A stretch of DNA of 64,000 bases, from contig NC_063264.1 of NCBI RefSeq assembly GCF_019578655.1, positions 15,674,429 through 15,738,428 of the forward strand. Reading direction: 5' to 3'. Positions 1 to 11,311 of the stretch are shown piece by piece (position 1 is the first letter of the stretch; the number at the start of each line of letters is the position of its first letter). Position numbers and translations under genes: made by a program. Under the pieces are notes generated by a model. That model made no database searches. It was not told the DNA's origin and saw only the letters and a program-made list of their open reading frames with translations. This stretch comes from Ricinus communis (Eukaryota > Streptophyta > Magnoliopsida > Malpighiales > Euphorbiaceae).

Positions 1-2
1 TA

Positions 3-338
3 GCTGATTTGAGTCCTTTTGATATAGGTGATGAACTTGATTCGAGGACGAATCATCCTAAAGAAGGAGGGAATGATATGGACATGGCCAAGCTTAAAGA
101 TGGACTTGATGGAGAGGACAACAAGAAAACCAAAGATAAAGCTAAGGATCCATTGAGCATGCTACAAGGCCCAATTACAAGGTCAAGGTCCAAGAAGCTA
201 CAAGAAGCCTTAATTGGATATATGCAAGATCGGGCTAGTCAAGGAAGCCCAATTGGTCATGCTAGGATAGGCCCAAGTAAAGACACATCTGAATGGGCTT
301 TATTTAATGTTTTGCAAGTCCAAACACATGAAGACTAA
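3..338 (+). CDS. Ty3/gypsy pol C-terminal tail (partial, element G1)
   Basis: This open frame enters from the left window edge and is the extreme C-terminus of a gypsy polyprotein, beyond the integrase core. It reads ADLSPFDIGDELDSRTN and then KEGGND, the same end as the better-preserved element G2 at 56431-57090. The purine tract AAAGAAGGAGGGAA (about 60-73) lies inside the frame, and the LTR starts directly after it at 74, so the protein reads through the polypurine tract into the LTR and ends at 338. A basic PITRSRSKKLQEAL stretch follows. Read-through into the 3' LTR is known from CRM-type chromoviruses; that placement is my inference. The catalytic domains lie outside the window. Confidence 0.8.
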   Translation, partial: ADLSPFDIGDELDSRTNHPKEGGNDMDMAKLKDGLDGEDNKKTKDKAKDPLSMLQGPITRSRSKKLQEALIGYMQDRASQGSPIGHARIGPSKDTSEWALFNVLQVQTHED

Positions 339-791
339 TGTGGGCTAATATTTGGGCTGAAATCTCTTCTTTAAGTTCAAAACAATGTTATTGCCTATTT
401 TTCTTATGTGGCAGCTAGGGTTAATAGTTTTACTAGGGTTTATTATGTTAGGTGGCTATAAAAACGCCCCTTAAGTTGTGTTTTAAAAAAATTTGAATTT
501 TGATAAAATTATAGTAGTTGTTTCCTTTGCATATTTGCTTGAATTCTTGAATTCTTGTTGAATGCATAAACCACTTATCAAGGAATTGATCTATCCTTGT
601 GGCGTGTTAAGGGTTAGGGTTTAAAGAACTTAGTTTTCTTTAGGTTCTAATCTTGATCAACCATACCTTGCAATCTGATTTAAGCGGTTCTTGGGTTTTG
701 GAACTCAATTTGTTCTTGGGTTTCTAAGATAGTAATTCACGGGTTCATAATCATTAGGGTTCGTGGTTCTAATCCTTGGAGGTTCTTAACA
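74..791 (+). repeat. 3' LTR of gypsy element G1
   Basis: The LTR starts with TGATATGG directly after a polypurine tract. It contains a TATA box (TATAAAAA, 457-464) and ends near TTCTTAACA at 791, where sequence belonging to the gag region of family A begins abruptly. That junction suggests G1 inserted into the family A copy M1, whose other half would lie left of the window. The 3' end is judged only from the junction and the CA ending, so it may be off by a few bases. Positions 339-791 hold no gene. Confidence 0.65.
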
Positions 792-1413
792 GAACGCAAA
801 GTGATGGCGCTCAAGTGTTCCTCGGATTCAGTAGCGTTTGATGGAGTTCCCAATTGCTCTTCAGCTAGTAACTTGAAGATTAAGCCTACTTGATGCTCTA
901 TGTTCTTAATCGAGGCTTGTTGATCTTCAAGTATCCTCTCTGTTTATTGGAATCTATCATCAAGACTTGTAATGAACCTCATCATCAGCTCCTCCGACAC
1001 TAACTCTTCATTTTGAGTTGAAGGTGCAAGATTAGGCTGCTGATGTGGTTGCTGAGATTCTGGTGGTTCTGGGCCATCTAAGCTCCATCCATAAGGTGAA
1101 TGAGTGCTCCACTCTTGATTGTAGGTGCTTCCATACGAGTCATTTAGCCAACTTCCCGTATAATTCACCTGTTCATAGTTATAAGATCAATGAGCAACAT
1201 TACTATACAATAGACAATCATTACTCAAATGTAAACCACAACAAAATTCACAAAAACTTGAGATGAAAGGATAGGAGTGGAGAGTTGATCGGTAGCCCTA
1301 CAAAATGATTCCACTCGAGCTTCTAAAGATGCACGGGTATCCCAATTTTTAGCACTCTCTTGGTTCCTAATCCCATTTTCCAATGCATCATACAAAGAGT
1401 TTGAGTTTAGCAT
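792..1413 (-). pseudogene. Family A gag-derived ORF-A, broken (M1)
   Basis: Read on the minus strand from the ATG at about 1413 (MLNSNSLYDALENG). The family's region with zinc-knuckle cysteines follows but is disrupted by a frameshift near 1225. The frame resumes with NDSYGSTYNQEWSTHS (1168 to 944), which resembles the tract after the zinc knuckle in Athila gag proteins. The remainder ends at the G1 junction inside the ITLRSGENF-like segment. No capsid domain is present. It is non-functional here; the fuller copy is at 46506-47785. Confidence 0.75.
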
Positions 1414-1579
1414 TGAACCTCCTTATCATTCACTATATGAATCATAAACTTAAACTAAATAAATATGTACAAATAAAATAAGATAAATAAACAAATAAAA
1501 ATAAAAATCATAAAATAATAAGAAAGAAAAAAATGGCTAAATTAACAAATAGCAAATTTCACTCTAGTTTTCAAACATT

Positions 1580-1596
1580 CCCCGGCAACGGCACCA
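1580..1596 (-). other. Primer-binding site, tRNA-Asp type (M1)
   Basis: The minus strand reads TGGTGCCGTTGCCGGGG, complementary to the 3' end of plant tRNA-Asp with one mismatch. It lies 6 bp outside the LTR edge at 1603. This primer is typical of the Athila lineage and fixes the element's orientation. Confidence 0.8.
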
Positions 1597-1602
1597 AAAA
1601 CT

Positions 1603-3077
1603 TGACGAGTGCTACTCGTGTTAGCTACAATCTAAGGCAGTGTACCTATCGATGTAGTCTAGCACTAATGGCGAGTATCAAGGTCGCATTCCTCGGGAAA
1701 GTGAAAGCCCATAGTTACTCCTTTGATCTTTGTTATATTAACCTAAAATTAGCGATAAATAATTTCTAAACTAACTAATAGCTACAAGCTATGTCCTAAG
1801 GGAGATGCAAGAGTATTTGATAAACGAAATAATCAAGACAAGAAGACAAACCCAAAGGGAATCTAAACTAGATGGCAATCAAACAAAAGATAAAGGATCG
1901 GTGAGTCTAATTATGCTACCCGTGGATGAATTCTTAACCGAATTCGGTTTCTCTCTAGAGATAACCGAATTCCTAAACCTAATAACCTAAAGTTGGAATC
2001 TCTTCCTAACGATTGATTCTTAAATTAGCATTAAGCTTTAATCCGCCTCTATTAAGCTTTGTTAATTCTTAATCCGGCTAGTTAATTATCCTTATCTCTA
2101 AGCAATTATTAACCAGTTCTTGCTATTCAAAATTCCAATTGCCAAACGGATTTCTCAATCTCATAAAGCAATCTAAACATCACAATTCACAACGTCTCAT
2201 GAATAATGCATTATCTTATTAATACTTAAAACAAGAAGAATACAAAACCAACTCAAACAATCCAATAATATAATATCAAGCCAACATAGTAAAGAAACCC
2301 CAATGGATTTTATCAATCTAGCTAATCATGTTCATTCTCAAAATACACAAGAATTCAATTACAACAATAAGAAAAGGTAGAGAAAACCCGATTACACCCT
2401 TGGATGAGAGTAAACAAATTTCAAATCCTTTTATCTAATTGAATTGATTCTTGTTCCTCTTGCTCGATTTGAAAATCAATCGACGAACCTCGCCCAATCT
2501 TCGATCTTTGAAGGGAATCTTATTGAAACCTTGATCCAAGTCTCATTTTCTCTTAGTTTCAACTCAGAAAACCCTTAGGGAAAGAAAAATTAGGGTTTGG
2601 GACGTTCTAACCCTCGCCTCCTCCCTTTTTTCCTCTCTTTGTTCTTTTAATTAATACCTCCTGTCGCCTCCAACACGGTTGTGTCCCTGGCCATGTTTAG
2701 GACATGGTCTGGTGTTCCTGGCCGTGTTACTCTCTATGGCCGTGCTCCGTAAGATCTACTTCTTCTTTGATGTCCAACATGGTCGTTTTTGTCCCCGTGT
2801 TGGTAACACGGCCTGTGTTTGTGACCGTGTTGAGAACACGGCCAGTGTTGAGACCAATACGGCCGTGTTCAGCTTCCTCATGCTCGTACTTAGCTCATTT
2901 CAGCAGCTTTGACGTCCAATTATGCTCCAATTCTTTCCTTTTTCATTCTTTGACTTCTTTTGGACCTAATGCACACAAACATACGTATAGGGTGAGTGTT
3001 GAGACCAATTCACATCCAAATATCCATAAAATCAATCTTAAAAACCCCATTTAGATGTGTGTATTTTACGCACATCA
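1603..3077 (-). repeat. 5' LTR of M1 (family A)
   Basis: About 1475 bp. In element sense it starts TGATGTGCG at 3077 and ends near 1603. The U3 part (about 2662-2880) carries a cluster of CACGG/CCGTG palindromes (ACACGGCC and GGCCGTGTT in many arrangements) shared with all other family A LTRs. An AT-rich TTAATTAAAAG stretch just downstream in element sense is the likely TATA-type core promoter. Short ORFs on either strand here are LTR sequence, not genes. Confidence 0.8.
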
Positions 3078-3661
3078 AGTGTCCTGTTATAATGTGAACA
3101 ATATATTTGATTTAGCCATATCTAGAGTTTTATAACTCCAAACGGAGTGCTACTTATTGCTATAGAAATTTGAAATGTAATTTATAAATGTTATAGAAGT
3201 AGAAGAAGCTTGATTTTTCTGTTTTGATGGCCAATCTGGATCATACTTTCTATTGCTTAATTTTATTGACAGCTTGACCATGATAGAATGTTTTTGATGT
3301 TTCTCTTTCTATACACATCCATTTGATGTAAAATCAGTTTCAAATTAATCTAGACTTATAATATTACTGATCTGGAGAATATGGTTTTGGAATTCCTAAT
3401 GTGGAATATTTGGTGTATTTTTAAATGCACACTATTAAATCTGCCATGTTGGAATATGGTATGTTTTTGGTATATCATAGGTATTATTATAATTTCTTAT
3501 ATATTATGGAGATGTTAGTTATTTAAATGGTATATATATATATATATAATAGTTATGGTTGGATGATTGTAAGGACGCAATGCTACTTTTGAATAAGGCA
3601 AGGTTGTGTGCGATATGGAATTCCCCATAAGATTATGGTTGGTCATGCGTATGGGGATCTA

Positions 3662-3664
<3 letters not shown>

Positions 3665-3714
<50 letters not shown>
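3665..3714. repeat. (AT)n microsatellite
   Basis: Uninterrupted AT dinucleotide run of about 25 units, followed by a slightly imperfect TATATTTATATATTTATATATTA-type tail. It is likely to be length-polymorphic and hard to sequence precisely. Confidence 0.95.
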
Positions 3715-3722
<8 letters not shown>

Positions 3723-4970
3723 TTATATATTATTATGGAAGTAAATGTAATTCACAAGTTCATTACTGTCCTAAAGAAAATACTATGACAAGGTTTATGT
3801 ACACACTATAAAGTCATAATTAAATATCGAATGGTTTGATGTTTGATAATACTACACGTTTGATTGTGTTGTTTTTCATAGAAAATTATGTTATTCTTTT
3901 GCTGAGTTGCAGGCTCACTCCTCTACATTATTTCCTTTTTAGGATTAGAAGAATTATAATCGGTTTTGATGAAACATTTACATCTGTTGCACTAGCATTG
4001 TGTCAGGTAGGTCAGCAGGAGGTCGCCCTCAGTTTTTTTTCTTAGACGTGACATGTCTAGTGGATTTCATTATCATGTATAAAACTGGAGCATTTATGTG
4101 TATATAAAAAAAGTGTACTTTTTGATGTTTTGAGCTTTTTGATGTGTGATATGTATGAATCATATAAATAGTTTTTGTTATACATATTAATTTGTGAGTT
4201 AAAAGTTAGTAGTTAAGAAATATGTTATGTATCAGTCTTTGCATACAATGTATGTCTGACATCCTTTACAGGTGTCACATAATATCACAGATCATGTTAA
4301 TTCATTATGAAACCCTAATCTAATCATGTAAATCATATAAAACATTTAAAAGATAAATCAATTCATGTTTCTATAATCATAAAGGTAAAAGAACCAGTAG
4401 GGGAAAAAGATGTTGATGATGTTGGATGTAGGGGAGCCCTTAGGTTGTCACTGTAGATTCATGATCTGCGAGTCTTTAAAGACGATGAGGCAGTTGAATT
4501 GAAGGGCGAATGAGAATCCAGCATTCTCTAGGATTTGGAAAAGCTTCTGTCGTTCAATGAAAGCCTTTCCTAATTTGAGTTTTTTCTTAGTATCATATGA
4601 TTAAAGTTAGCAAAAATACTCTTTGCCTTTGAGAACTACGTCTTTTTAGTTTTTCTTTTGCTAACAACTGATATTTGCTCAGGGTTAATAATAATTGGTA
4701 ATCCTAGAATTAGGTTATAATGATGCTTATATAGAGCTACGGTTTTTAGAAAACCCTAATGGAATAGATAAGCTTCAATCACTTTTTTTTAATAAAAAAA
4801 AAATTTCTTTTATCGATCAATAATATCCAATAAAAATCTTTTAAAATTTTAATAATTATCATAAAAACTATCTAGAAACTTATTTTATTATTTTTAGCAT
4901 TTTTAAGTAAAGATTTGCATAAAACAAAGTTGAAATTCGAAATTCATCCAATCAGTACTATGTAAAGCTG

Positions 4971-4992
4971 ATCGGCTCTGCATAGAGCCGAT
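4971..4992. repeat. 22-bp perfect hairpin palindrome
   Basis: ATCGGCTCT, then GCAT, then AGAGCCGAT: a 9-bp stem with a 4-nt loop. Related GAGCC(G/A)ATT words recur just downstream (5000-5040), suggesting the decayed end of a fold-back element. No function can be assigned. Confidence 0.7.
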
Positions 4993-5184
4993 TAGCTCTA
5001 TGGAGAGCCAATTCGACTGTATGCAAATTCGATTGGCTTTAAGGAGCAAAAAGTTTGAAAATTTTGCCTTTTACCCCTAAACTTACAAAAACTACTGTTT
5101 CACCCCTCAAAGTTAATTTTTTCTGTCAATTGAGTCCAAAATTCTAGAAAAGTAATTTTAAGTCTAATTATTCTCAATATTTAT

Positions 5185-6662
5185 CTAGATTTTCCCATCC
5201 TCAATCTCTTGAGACTCGAGAAAGATAGTAACTTTTATCACAGGATTTTTCGTAATTCCCTCGATATCTAGATCCAGAAAATGGGTGTTGACACAATGAT
5301 CAAAAGAAGGTAAAGTTATTGTATTATCTATACTTTCTAACAATTTGAGCCTAGGATTAGATAAATGACCCAAACAAAATTGCTAAATGTCTTTAGTAGT
5401 GGATTTATTTGTAGTACAAGACACAATAGAAGAAAATAGGAATAGGCAGAAGTAAGTTTACTAGATGATATCAGATTGAAGGAAAATTGTGGAACATAAA
5501 GAACATAATGCAATATAAAGTTTGATGAAAAACTTAGTGCCAATATGACTAACAGTAAACTTTTGGTTATTAGGTAATGTGAAAAAGATGTTTGTAATAA
5601 GTTTGTAAGTAGCAAGGGAGGCAAGAGAGCAAGTGATTTGGTTTGTTGCACCAGTATCTAGATCTAAGAAATTGCTTTAGGCATGAAAATACCAATCAAG
5701 AAAGAGAAATGATACCTAAATCAGTTGCATTAGGAGCAAATTTGGAGGAAAATTGATTGATTTTAGGAGCCTGCGAAGATGTAGAAGCATTAGCTTGTTG
5801 AAGCATTGTCATAATTTGATTGTATTGTTTCTAAGTAATAGGAGATTATGTAGTATTGACATATGCAGCTATATTAGTAGAAGCATGTGAAGCATTATTA
5901 GATGAATGAGTCATTGGATCAAAATAAGAATCTTGCATAGATTAATAGCTATTATTATTAACATCGTTCTTATTAGAATAACCAGGAAAGCTAACTTGAT
6001 TAGCATGAATAGGATTAGATCTTTCTTTTCCCCTATAACCAATAGGATAACCATGCTTCTTGTAACAAACCTCAATTGAGTGACCAGGTATATTGTAGAA
6101 AGCGTAAATAGGTTTTGATCTAGTATTAGTAAAGAATCTTCTAGGTCCAAAATTAGTGGTAGGCAAATTAGGATCATATTGTCCTGCACTGATGATTAAA
6201 ACCTCTATGGTTATCTCAAAATTGTTGTGACATATCAAAATTAGGTCTTCTTGCAGCAAAAGGTATTGGAGTATTCTGATTATAAGCAAAGAAACACAGC
6301 AGGTTCTTCAGCCTTTGGAGTAGATGCAATATTTTGTATTTCATGTTGAAGTGCCAAAGAAAACAACTTGTTAAAGTTTGGCAGAGGATCCAACAAAATA
6401 ACTTTTGATCTAACAATAAAAAATTATCATTAAGTTCTTTCAAGAAACGGAATGAGTAATCATTCTCTTGAGAAAGCTTCACAATTTTGAGAACATCATA
6501 AATACATTAAGGATTGCATGTACAAACTAATACAAGTTTCAAAGGAATTTTCATCCCATAAAATCTTCAACTGTATAAAATACTCAATAATCAAAATAGA
6601 ATTTTCTTAAAATTATAAATTTTGTCCTGCAATTCAGCAATTCTTATTGCATCTACTTGAGA
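5185..6662 (-). pseudogene. Ty1/copia gag-protease remnant (element C1, 3' part)
   Basis: Heavily decayed minus-strand copia coding sequence. Reading right to left: a gag segment with QVDAIRIAELQDKIYNFK near 6655-6600, then a zinc-knuckle region with YNIPGHSIEVCYKKHGYP at about 6110-6050 (the second Cys of the CCHC motif is Tyr), then a protease-to-integrase linker with LYVPQFSFNLISSSKL near 5530-5480, then GHLSNPRLKLL at about 5370-5340 from the GAG-pre-integrase domain. Multiple frameshifts. From about 5300 leftward the sequence no longer reads as copia and looks like a gypsy LTR fragment. The gag N-terminus of the same element lies on the far side of M2 at 15038-15192. Confidence 0.75.
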
Positions 6663-6670
6663 CAAAAACT

Positions 6671-7968
6671 TAATGGGTGCTACTCGTGTTAGCTACAATC
6701 TAAGGCAGTGTACCTATCGATGCAGTCTAGCACTAATGGCGAGTATCAAGGTCGTATTCCTCGGGAAAGTGAAAGCCCAGAGTTACTCCTTTGTTCTTTG
6801 TTAAATTAACCTAAAATTAGCGATAAATAATTTCTAAACTAACTAATAGCTACAAGCTAAGTCCTAAGGGAGATGCAAGAGTGATTGATAAACAAAATAA
6901 CTAAGGCAAGAAGACAAACCCAAAGGGAATCTAAACTAGTTGGCAATCAAACAAAAGATAAAGGACTGGTGAGTCTAATTATGCTACCCGTGGATGAATT
7001 CTTAACCGAGTTCGGTTTCTCTCTCGAGATAACCGAATTCATAAATCTAATAACCTAAAGTTGGAATCTCTTCCTAACGATTGATTCTTAAATTAGCATT
7101 AAGCTTTAATCCGCCTCTATTAAGCTTTGTTAATTCTTAATCCGGCTAGTTAATTATCCTTATCTCTAAGCGATTATTAACCAGTTCTTGCTATTTAAAA
7201 TTCTAATTGCCAAATGGACTTCTCAATCACACAAAGCAATCTAAACACACAATTCACAACGTCTCATGAATAATGCAATATCTTATTAATACTGAAAACA
7301 AGAAGAATACAAAATTAACCCAAGCAATCCAACAATATAATATCAAGCCAACATAGTAAAGAAACCCCAATGGATTTAATCAATCTAGCTAATCATGTTC
7401 ATTATCAAAATACACAAGAATTCAATTACAACAATGAGCAAAGGTAGAGAAAAACCGATTGCACCCTTGGATGAGAGTAAACAGTCCCAAATCCTTTTGC
7501 ACCAATTGAATCGATTCTTGTTCCTCTTGCTCGATTTGAAAATCAATCAACAAACCTCGCCCAATCTTTGATCTTTGAAGGGAATCCGATTGAAACCTTG
7601 ATCCAAGTCTCCTTTTCTCTTGGTTTCAGCTCAGAAAACCCTTAGGGAAAGAAAAATTAGGGTTTGGGACGTTCTAACCCTAGCCGCCTTCTTTTCTTTC
7701 TCTCTTCGTTCTTTTAATTAATACCCCATGTCGCCTCCAACACGGCCGTGTCCCTGGCTGTGTTGGGGACACGGGCTGGTGTTCCTGGCCGTGTTACTCT
7801 CTGTGGTCGTGCTCCCTAAAAGCTTCTTTTTCTTTCATGTTTGACGCATCCAACACGGCCGTGTTGGTGGCCGTGTTGGTAACACGGCCAGTGTTGAATC
7901 CAACACGGCAGTGTTAACCTTCCGCATGGGCATATTTAGCTCGTTTCGGCAGCTTTGACGTCCAATTA
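6671..7968 (-). repeat. 3' LTR of M2, U3 end deleted
   Basis: Matches the M2 5' LTR (13592-15037) but stops inside U3 at about 7968, where it jumps into internal sequence that corresponds to about 48850 in P1. The first roughly 150 bp of the LTR, the polypurine tract and about 490 bp of internal DNA are missing. An AATTAT-like microhomology at the junction points to a simple deletion. The palindrome array survives at about 7737-7925. Confidence 0.75.
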
Positions 7969-8868
7969 TGATCACAAGGGGTAAACAATGGGCAGTAGTC
8001 CAAGGGAAATAGGAATCAAGTCAAAATGTTTAGCTCACTTACTTTCTTTCTTTTCATCACCTTTCCCTCTTTTTCTTTTTTTCTTTTCTTTTCTTTTTCT
8101 TCTTTCTTTCTTTTTTTTTCATAAGGGAAGAACATTCACATAATAGAGTGAATTTCTTTTTGGATTGAAGTAAGCTGCTACAAGATTTCAACGCTATTCC
8201 CAAGACAAAAATTCCCAATAAAAACAACTCATATGCAAAATCATAACCCAAAGCAGAATAAAACTAAGTGGTAATGGAATATGATAAAAGAAATGGTGAA
8301 AGAAGGGGTTATCTACAGACACAATAAACGAATGAAGGCTGTTTGGCTAGAATGAAAAACCTAAGTGCCTCTATCATACCAAATTGTTAAATTCTCCTTG
8401 TGGTCCTCATAAGCATTATCGAGCAAGTTCTAAAAGTAAAGACAGTAATCGGCACTCTCAACAAGAAATAAATACAAGCATATAAAGTGTATGCTTATAA
8501 TTTAGGCTCAATTTCTCACAAGTGTGCTTTTGAGTAGGTTCCAAACAAAAATCATCAAAACAGAATTAAATAAACCAAAGCAACTTAGTGCAAAACTCAA
8601 ACTAATTATCTTACATTCTTCCGCAAAACTCAACACTATCAGTTTTACTCGATCACATGGACATAAACAGGATTTCAAAAGCAAGTCAATAGTAAGAGCA
8701 TCGAAACAAAGTGAAAAATTTTCAAAATTTTACAAAGAAATTGCACAAAGAATAAACAAATAATTAGGATGGAATAAATATCACCCACCCTACACTTGAA
8801 GGACACACTGTCCTAATTGTACAAAATATATGAAATAAAAAAGGAAAAAGAAACTAATACTGCCCTAA
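7969..8868 (-). other. 3' non-coding internal region of M2
   Basis: Corresponds to 47950-48870 of P1 in opposite orientation. It contains a long C/T-rich tract on the plus strand (about 8040-8120, an A/G tract in element sense) and a conserved word, in element sense GACAGTGTGTCCTTCAAGTG followed by TGGGG, just after the ORF1 stop; family B has the same word. No coding potential is seen. Confidence 0.6.
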
Positions 8869-10485
8869 TTATGGCTCCGGAGTAAAAAGAGGTGCATCAG
8901 CAGGTATATCAGGGCACTAGCTGGTCTGTGGTGGAGGAGTGGCTGCTCTCTGAGGATTAGAAGTAGTGTCATATGCAGGAGCTGGTGGATCAGCAGGAGC
9001 AGCATCAATAGGAGGCTCATCAGGCTGCTGTGTTAAAGGGTGCTCAGTCGGAGAGGGAGGGCCAGCTGGATCATCCGCTAGAGGGATGTCAAAATGGCTC
9101 TGCTCTGGAACCCGGCTCTATGGACAGGCAGGTGCAAAGTCTCAGAGTAAAATATCATCAAACATGTCATTGGCCATAGAGGCCTCTAACGTACCTCCCT
9201 GCTCAATCAGGGCCTGAAGCATAGCCCTCTGCCTCTCAAACTGAGCCATCATCTAGCTCTGAAACTCAGCCTGACACTGTAAAAGGTCCTGTTGAAAAGC
9301 CTCTTGTCGAATGAAATGCTGCTGCTGCTCCTCTGCCAACCTCTGCACTCTAAGCTGCAGCTCTCTAAACTCAATAGGGGATACTCCTAAAACAGCTGAT
9401 GAAGAACCAGAAGGAGCTAAAGTAGACGGTCTGGAGGAAGACTCTGGAATATCATAAGAAAGTGGGATATCCTGTGCACCATGGGCTTGTGGGGCAGGTC
9501 GCTCCTCTCTGAGTGCTGCCAAGAGAGCATTCCTCAATCTATACTCTGGTCCTAGCGGACCCTGCCTACGAGTCACCATCCCCATATTAACCATCTGGGG
9601 AAGTCCCAACGTTTCCATCACCCCTAGCTCTGTCAGATGTGGTATCGCCTCCTCCAAAACTCCTAAGCTCCTAGCCAGTCGAGTAATGTAAGTCCCAAAA
9701 TAGAAAAATACCTTCTTTGAGTTATTACAGAAGGCACAGATCTGTCTAGCCAATAAGTATCCCATGTCGACAGACTGGTGCTGGTGCATGCTGTAAAGTA
9801 TAAATAGGTCCGGCTGGGTAACTACACCACCGATATCTCCTCTGCCAATAATGGTCTTAGCCAGGAATGCATGCAAGTACCGCAGTCCTTCAGGCAAGTT
9901 AGACGCCTTGGACTGGCTAGCACTATATCCCTCAGTGTCATCAGAAATCTCGCCCCACATCTGCGGATATGACACACCAGGCGTGTGTATACAGCGACTG
10001 TAAACCTCCCTAACTGCATCCTCCTCTGTCCACAAGCCTAAGTGTACCCCAAACTGCTATACACTCATCGTGAAAGTCTGCTTTGCTAGTCTGAAATTGA
10101 TCGCATCCGGTTGTTGGAAGTCCCGCAACTGGCTTTGCATAAAGAAAGTGCTGGCAAACTCCACAGTCAACTCCCTATATGTTGGTTCAATAATGTCAAA
10201 GAAATGTTGAAATGGGGGCATCTCAAGATATTGGCAGACTGCAGCTGCAAGTCCGACGGTCTCCAGTGCTGGCCAGTCTATCCTATGCCCCTTTCCCAAA
10301 TCTTTGTGCCTCATCGATTGATATCTCTGCTCAAAGGTGGGTTGCCCTTGGAAAAGTAAGAATCGATGGCGCTGCGGTGGTCTAATTTGGCCTGAACTAG
10401 TCAGTACAGAGCCTGACGATCGAGAGGAAGAGGAACCATCGGTCTGCCTCCTCTTGTAAACTCCTGATCCTCGTCTGGTGGACAT
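8869..10485 (-). pseudogene. ATHILA-ORF1-like protein of M2 (538-codon frame with five stops)
   Basis: One uninterrupted reading frame of 538 codons starts at the ATG at 10485 (MSTRRGSGVYKRRQ) and ends in FTPEP plus TAA at 8869. It has no frameshift but five in-frame stops, at 10057, 9253, 9142, 9118 and 8917; four are TAG. The Ser/Arg-rich N-terminus is followed by a region with EPTYRELTVEFASTF near residues 108-122, then a run typical of Arabidopsis ATHILA ORF1 proteins (the PF03078 type), with GVVTQPDLFILYSMHQHQ, a Gln-rich coiled-coil-like stretch near residues 380-420, and a Pro/Asp-rich tail. The biochemical role of this family is unknown. The family assignment is by pattern and needs a profile search. 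P1 keeps only the last 25 or so codons (47880-47950). Confidence 0.65.
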
Positions 10486-10876
10486 GGTACCTGAAAAGGA
10501 AACTTTTAGTACTAAGGATCAACAAAATGAACAAACCAAACTATTTAACTCGATAAAATTAAACTGCTTAATGTCCTGCAAAGAAAATTTAATCCACAAC
10601 ACTGCCAAGCAATGCTAACCAATTAAATTTGCAATTCATCCATATGGAGTTTACTTCGCCATAATCCATCACAAGGCAAACCAACATGCTAATATAAAAC
10701 AGACACAAACAGAGTCGACTATCTATGACAGAGCCTATTGTTTAGCGGCCGACAATATTACTTGACAAACGCAATATCCAAAGCCTTCGAGATGAGAAAT
10801 AAGAAGTGAGAGAGTAAGAGAGGAGATAATTGCCAAACTAAGGGGAGAGCAAAATTTTTGAAGATTTTGAATGAAG
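10486..10876 (-). other. 5' leader of the ORF1 transcript in M2 (putative)
   Basis: A stretch of about 390 nt between the TATA box and the ORF1 start codon. It is rich in C and T in element sense and has no competing long frame. It is described as a leader only because of the promoter-like sequence at 10877-11135. Confidence 0.4.
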
Positions 10877-11135
10877 TGGTATATATAGGCAAGAACACGC
10901 CCGTGTTCGCCAACAGGATTTGGAGTTCATGAACACGTTAAACAATTAAAACGTCTGAATTACCACTGAGAACACGCCCGTGCCTTGACACGGGACGTGT
11001 GTGGACACTAAGCATAAATTCCCGTGTTAGCTTCTGTGAACGTGTTCATGTTAGTTTGATTTTCTTCAATTAGAACACGAGCTGTGTTAATGAATACGGT
11101 CTTGAACACGCCCGTGTTGTTCTCCAGAATATGCA
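10877..11135 (-). promoter_or_regulatory. Putative internal promoter of M2 ORF1
   Basis: In element sense a consensus-like TATA box (GCCTATATATACC, TATATATA at 10880-10887) lies about 395 bp before the ORF1 ATG. Immediately upstream (10893-11135) is a cluster of AACACG(C/G)CCGTGTT palindromes and half sites: perfect AACACGCCCGTGTT at 10893 and again near 11106, CACGGGACGTGTG near 11000, and several CGTGTT and GAACACG half sites. The same arrangement occurs in the U3 of both LTR families of the window. Promoter function is inferred from layout only. Confidence 0.5.
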
Positions 11136-11311
11136 AAAGTTGCGTATCTCAGCACTTTCTCACTCTTTCTCACCTGCAAAACCAATAAGTCCTCAACTTA
11201 TACACTCAACATAAATAAAACTTAACAAAAACCAATTATAAAACCTAATCAACTAAGTTCACAATGCAAGGGTAAAGTATTCAAATTGAAAAGTAGAATT
11301 TGGGGTGCCTC

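Larger units (their letters stand above)
792..3077 (-). mobile_element. M1: truncated non-autonomous Athila-like element (family A)
   Basis: Minus-strand copy of family A that retains the 5' LTR (1603-3077), the tRNA-Asp primer-binding site and the first part of the coding region. It is cut at 792 by the end of the G1 LTR. It aligns by eye with P1 (44886-47125 in opposite orientation) and with M2 and M6. The missing 3' half presumably lies beyond G1, left of the window. No target-site duplication can be tested. Confidence 0.8.
3078..5184. other. Intergenic stretch with no convincing gene
   Basis: No frame longer than about 70 codons has recognisable content. The stretch holds two AT microsatellites (about 3530-3549 and 3665-3714), oligo-T and oligo-A runs near 4785-4800, and a short perfect hairpin at 4971-4992. 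Parts of 3078-4080 and 5100-5300 read like decayed gypsy LTR sequence, but I cannot delimit an element. A TATATAAG-like motif near 4733 (minus sense) is followed by a pyrimidine-rich stretch without a usable ORF. Confidence 0.5.

Noticed and set aside
3836..4045. Small plus-strand frame near an AT microsatellite
   Set aside because: No motif, no promoter, AT-rich context with LTR-like words.
8966..9217. Gly/Ser-rich 83-codon plus-strand frame
   Set aside because: Antisense of the ORF1 Pro/Asp-rich tail in M2; no start context, no family features.
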